A stretch of 46,985 bases of DNA from contig CAYIKP010000005.1 in NCBI GenBank assembly GCA_964364225.1, positions 1 through 46,985 of the forward strand. Direction: 5' to 3'. The position numbers and the translations under genes are program-made. The stretch is from 12-FULL-44-12b sp964364225 (GTDB taxonomy: Bacteria; Patescibacteriota; Minisyncoccia; Phycocordibacterales; Zambryskibacteraceae). Under the pieces are notes generated by a model that was not told the origin of the DNA, did not search any database, and saw only the letters and a program-made list of their open reading frames with translations. Of this stretch, positions 46,717-46,985 are shown piece by piece; within the stretch, counting starts at the first letter, position 1; each line of letters starts with the position of its first letter.

Positions 46717-46985
46717 GTTAGTATGAAGCCCAAAATTCGGCTCGCGCGAAGCGCGAGTGAGTGTGGCGGGAGTGGCGGAATCGGAAGTATGCAAAAGGAT
46801 TTCCCAAGATTTTTTCGGAGAGAATTGCAGAGCCCTTTGCGCGAGGAGGGGGTTCGAGCCAATCTTTTTGAGAAAATTTTTCTTGTCCTCAAAATTTTCT
46901 CCGGAAGCGATAATTCCGGCTTGTTTGCTGTCTAAAATGAAAAGTCGCATCGGTTCGAGCCGATGATTGCCCTTTTGCTCAAAAT
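46717..46985. other. Structured non-coding tail after tRNA-Asn
   Basis: No protein gene is convincing here. Several perfect hairpins are visible: CTCGCGC/GCGCGAG (46741-46757), GAGAAAATTTT (46870-46880) with AAAATTTTCTC (46891-46901), CCGGAA (46901-46906) with TTCCGG (46914-46919), and CATCGG/CCGATG around TTCGAG (about 46950-46967). The start near 46777 resembles the 5' part of a long-variable-arm tRNA, but no matching acceptor strand follows. The window end cuts it off. Confidence 0.5.

Noticed and set aside
46777..46870. tRNA-Leu or tRNA-Ser gene
   Set aside because: The 5' part looks right (GCGGGAG-TG-GCG) but there is no matching 3' acceptor, no valid Leu or Ser anticodon loop, and the T-arm does not pair properly.
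46572..46950. Minus-strand open frames of 82-106 codons over tRNA-Asn
   Set aside because: They are antisense to a clear tRNA, and the GSPGRIRTYDQSLNR-type peptide is a well-known artefact of antisense tRNA translation.
1..46985. CRISPR arrays, insertion sequences, transposases, prophage genes
   Set aside because: No regularly spaced repeats and no transposase, integrase or phage structural genes were seen. The Cas4-like domain at 40.9 kb has no cas neighbours.

Overview
This is an AT-rich chromosomal segment from a bacterium of the Patescibacteria (Candidate Phyla Radiation), probably a Parcubacteria-type lineage. The evidence is a dense set of core genes in reduced forms: a ThrRS without N-terminal and editing domains, a one-chain PheRS, a roughly 740-residue SMC without a recognisable hinge, a NusB-Nudix fusion, an RNase R without its N-terminal helix-turn-helix, and zinc-free L31 and L32. 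UGA acts as a stop here (rnhB and the 40.6 kb gene), so this is not a UGA-recoding lineage. Lineage assignment is inference; no rRNA is present.

Layout. 1-5.1 kb: end of an FAD-linked oxidase, rplY, an exported lytic transglycosylase, a GC-rich structured RNA gene of unknown family (about 3357-3731), rpmE, prfA. 5.2-9.9 kb: rpsB-tsf, a membrane-anchored unknown, tRNA-Thr, a DUF2164 gene, a membrane glycosyltransferase and a PEGA protein. 9.9-16.4 kb: one-chain PheRS coupled to NlpC/P60 and C39-like genes, gyrB, three small genes, thrS. 16.4-25.8 kb: dnaE, small genes, rnhB, rpmF, nusB-nudix, rnc, smc. 25.8-30.2 kb: an M15-like protein, rnr, rpsP-khpA-trmD. 30.2-40.3 kb: rpoB-rpoC-dnaG-rpoD. 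40.3-47 kb: a Cas4-like/DEDD nuclease, a DsbA-like protein, an exonuclease, a bacterial PH protein, a VanY peptidase and tRNA-Asn.

Two expression styles stand out. Most housekeeping genes have an extended -10 box ending 6-10 nt before the start codon (exactly 9 nt in seven genes), with no Shine-Dalgarno, which implies leaderless mRNAs. Ten short, faster-changing-looking genes are instead self-contained cassettes: most have a -35/-10 promoter, all have a Shine-Dalgarno, and most end in their own hairpin terminator, sometimes with the stop codon inside the hairpin.

The most unusual material is between genes. Three long palindromic elements sit exactly on start codons (glycosyltransferase, smc and dsbA-like genes). 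Each is flanked by a 5-6 bp direct repeat beginning with ATG, as if an element inserted at a leaderless start codon and duplicated it. A second family lies directly after stop codons. Two of its members share a 21-nt loop with one mismatch but have completely different perfectly paired stems. Together with the unknown structured RNA, these are the best candidates for undescribed biology.
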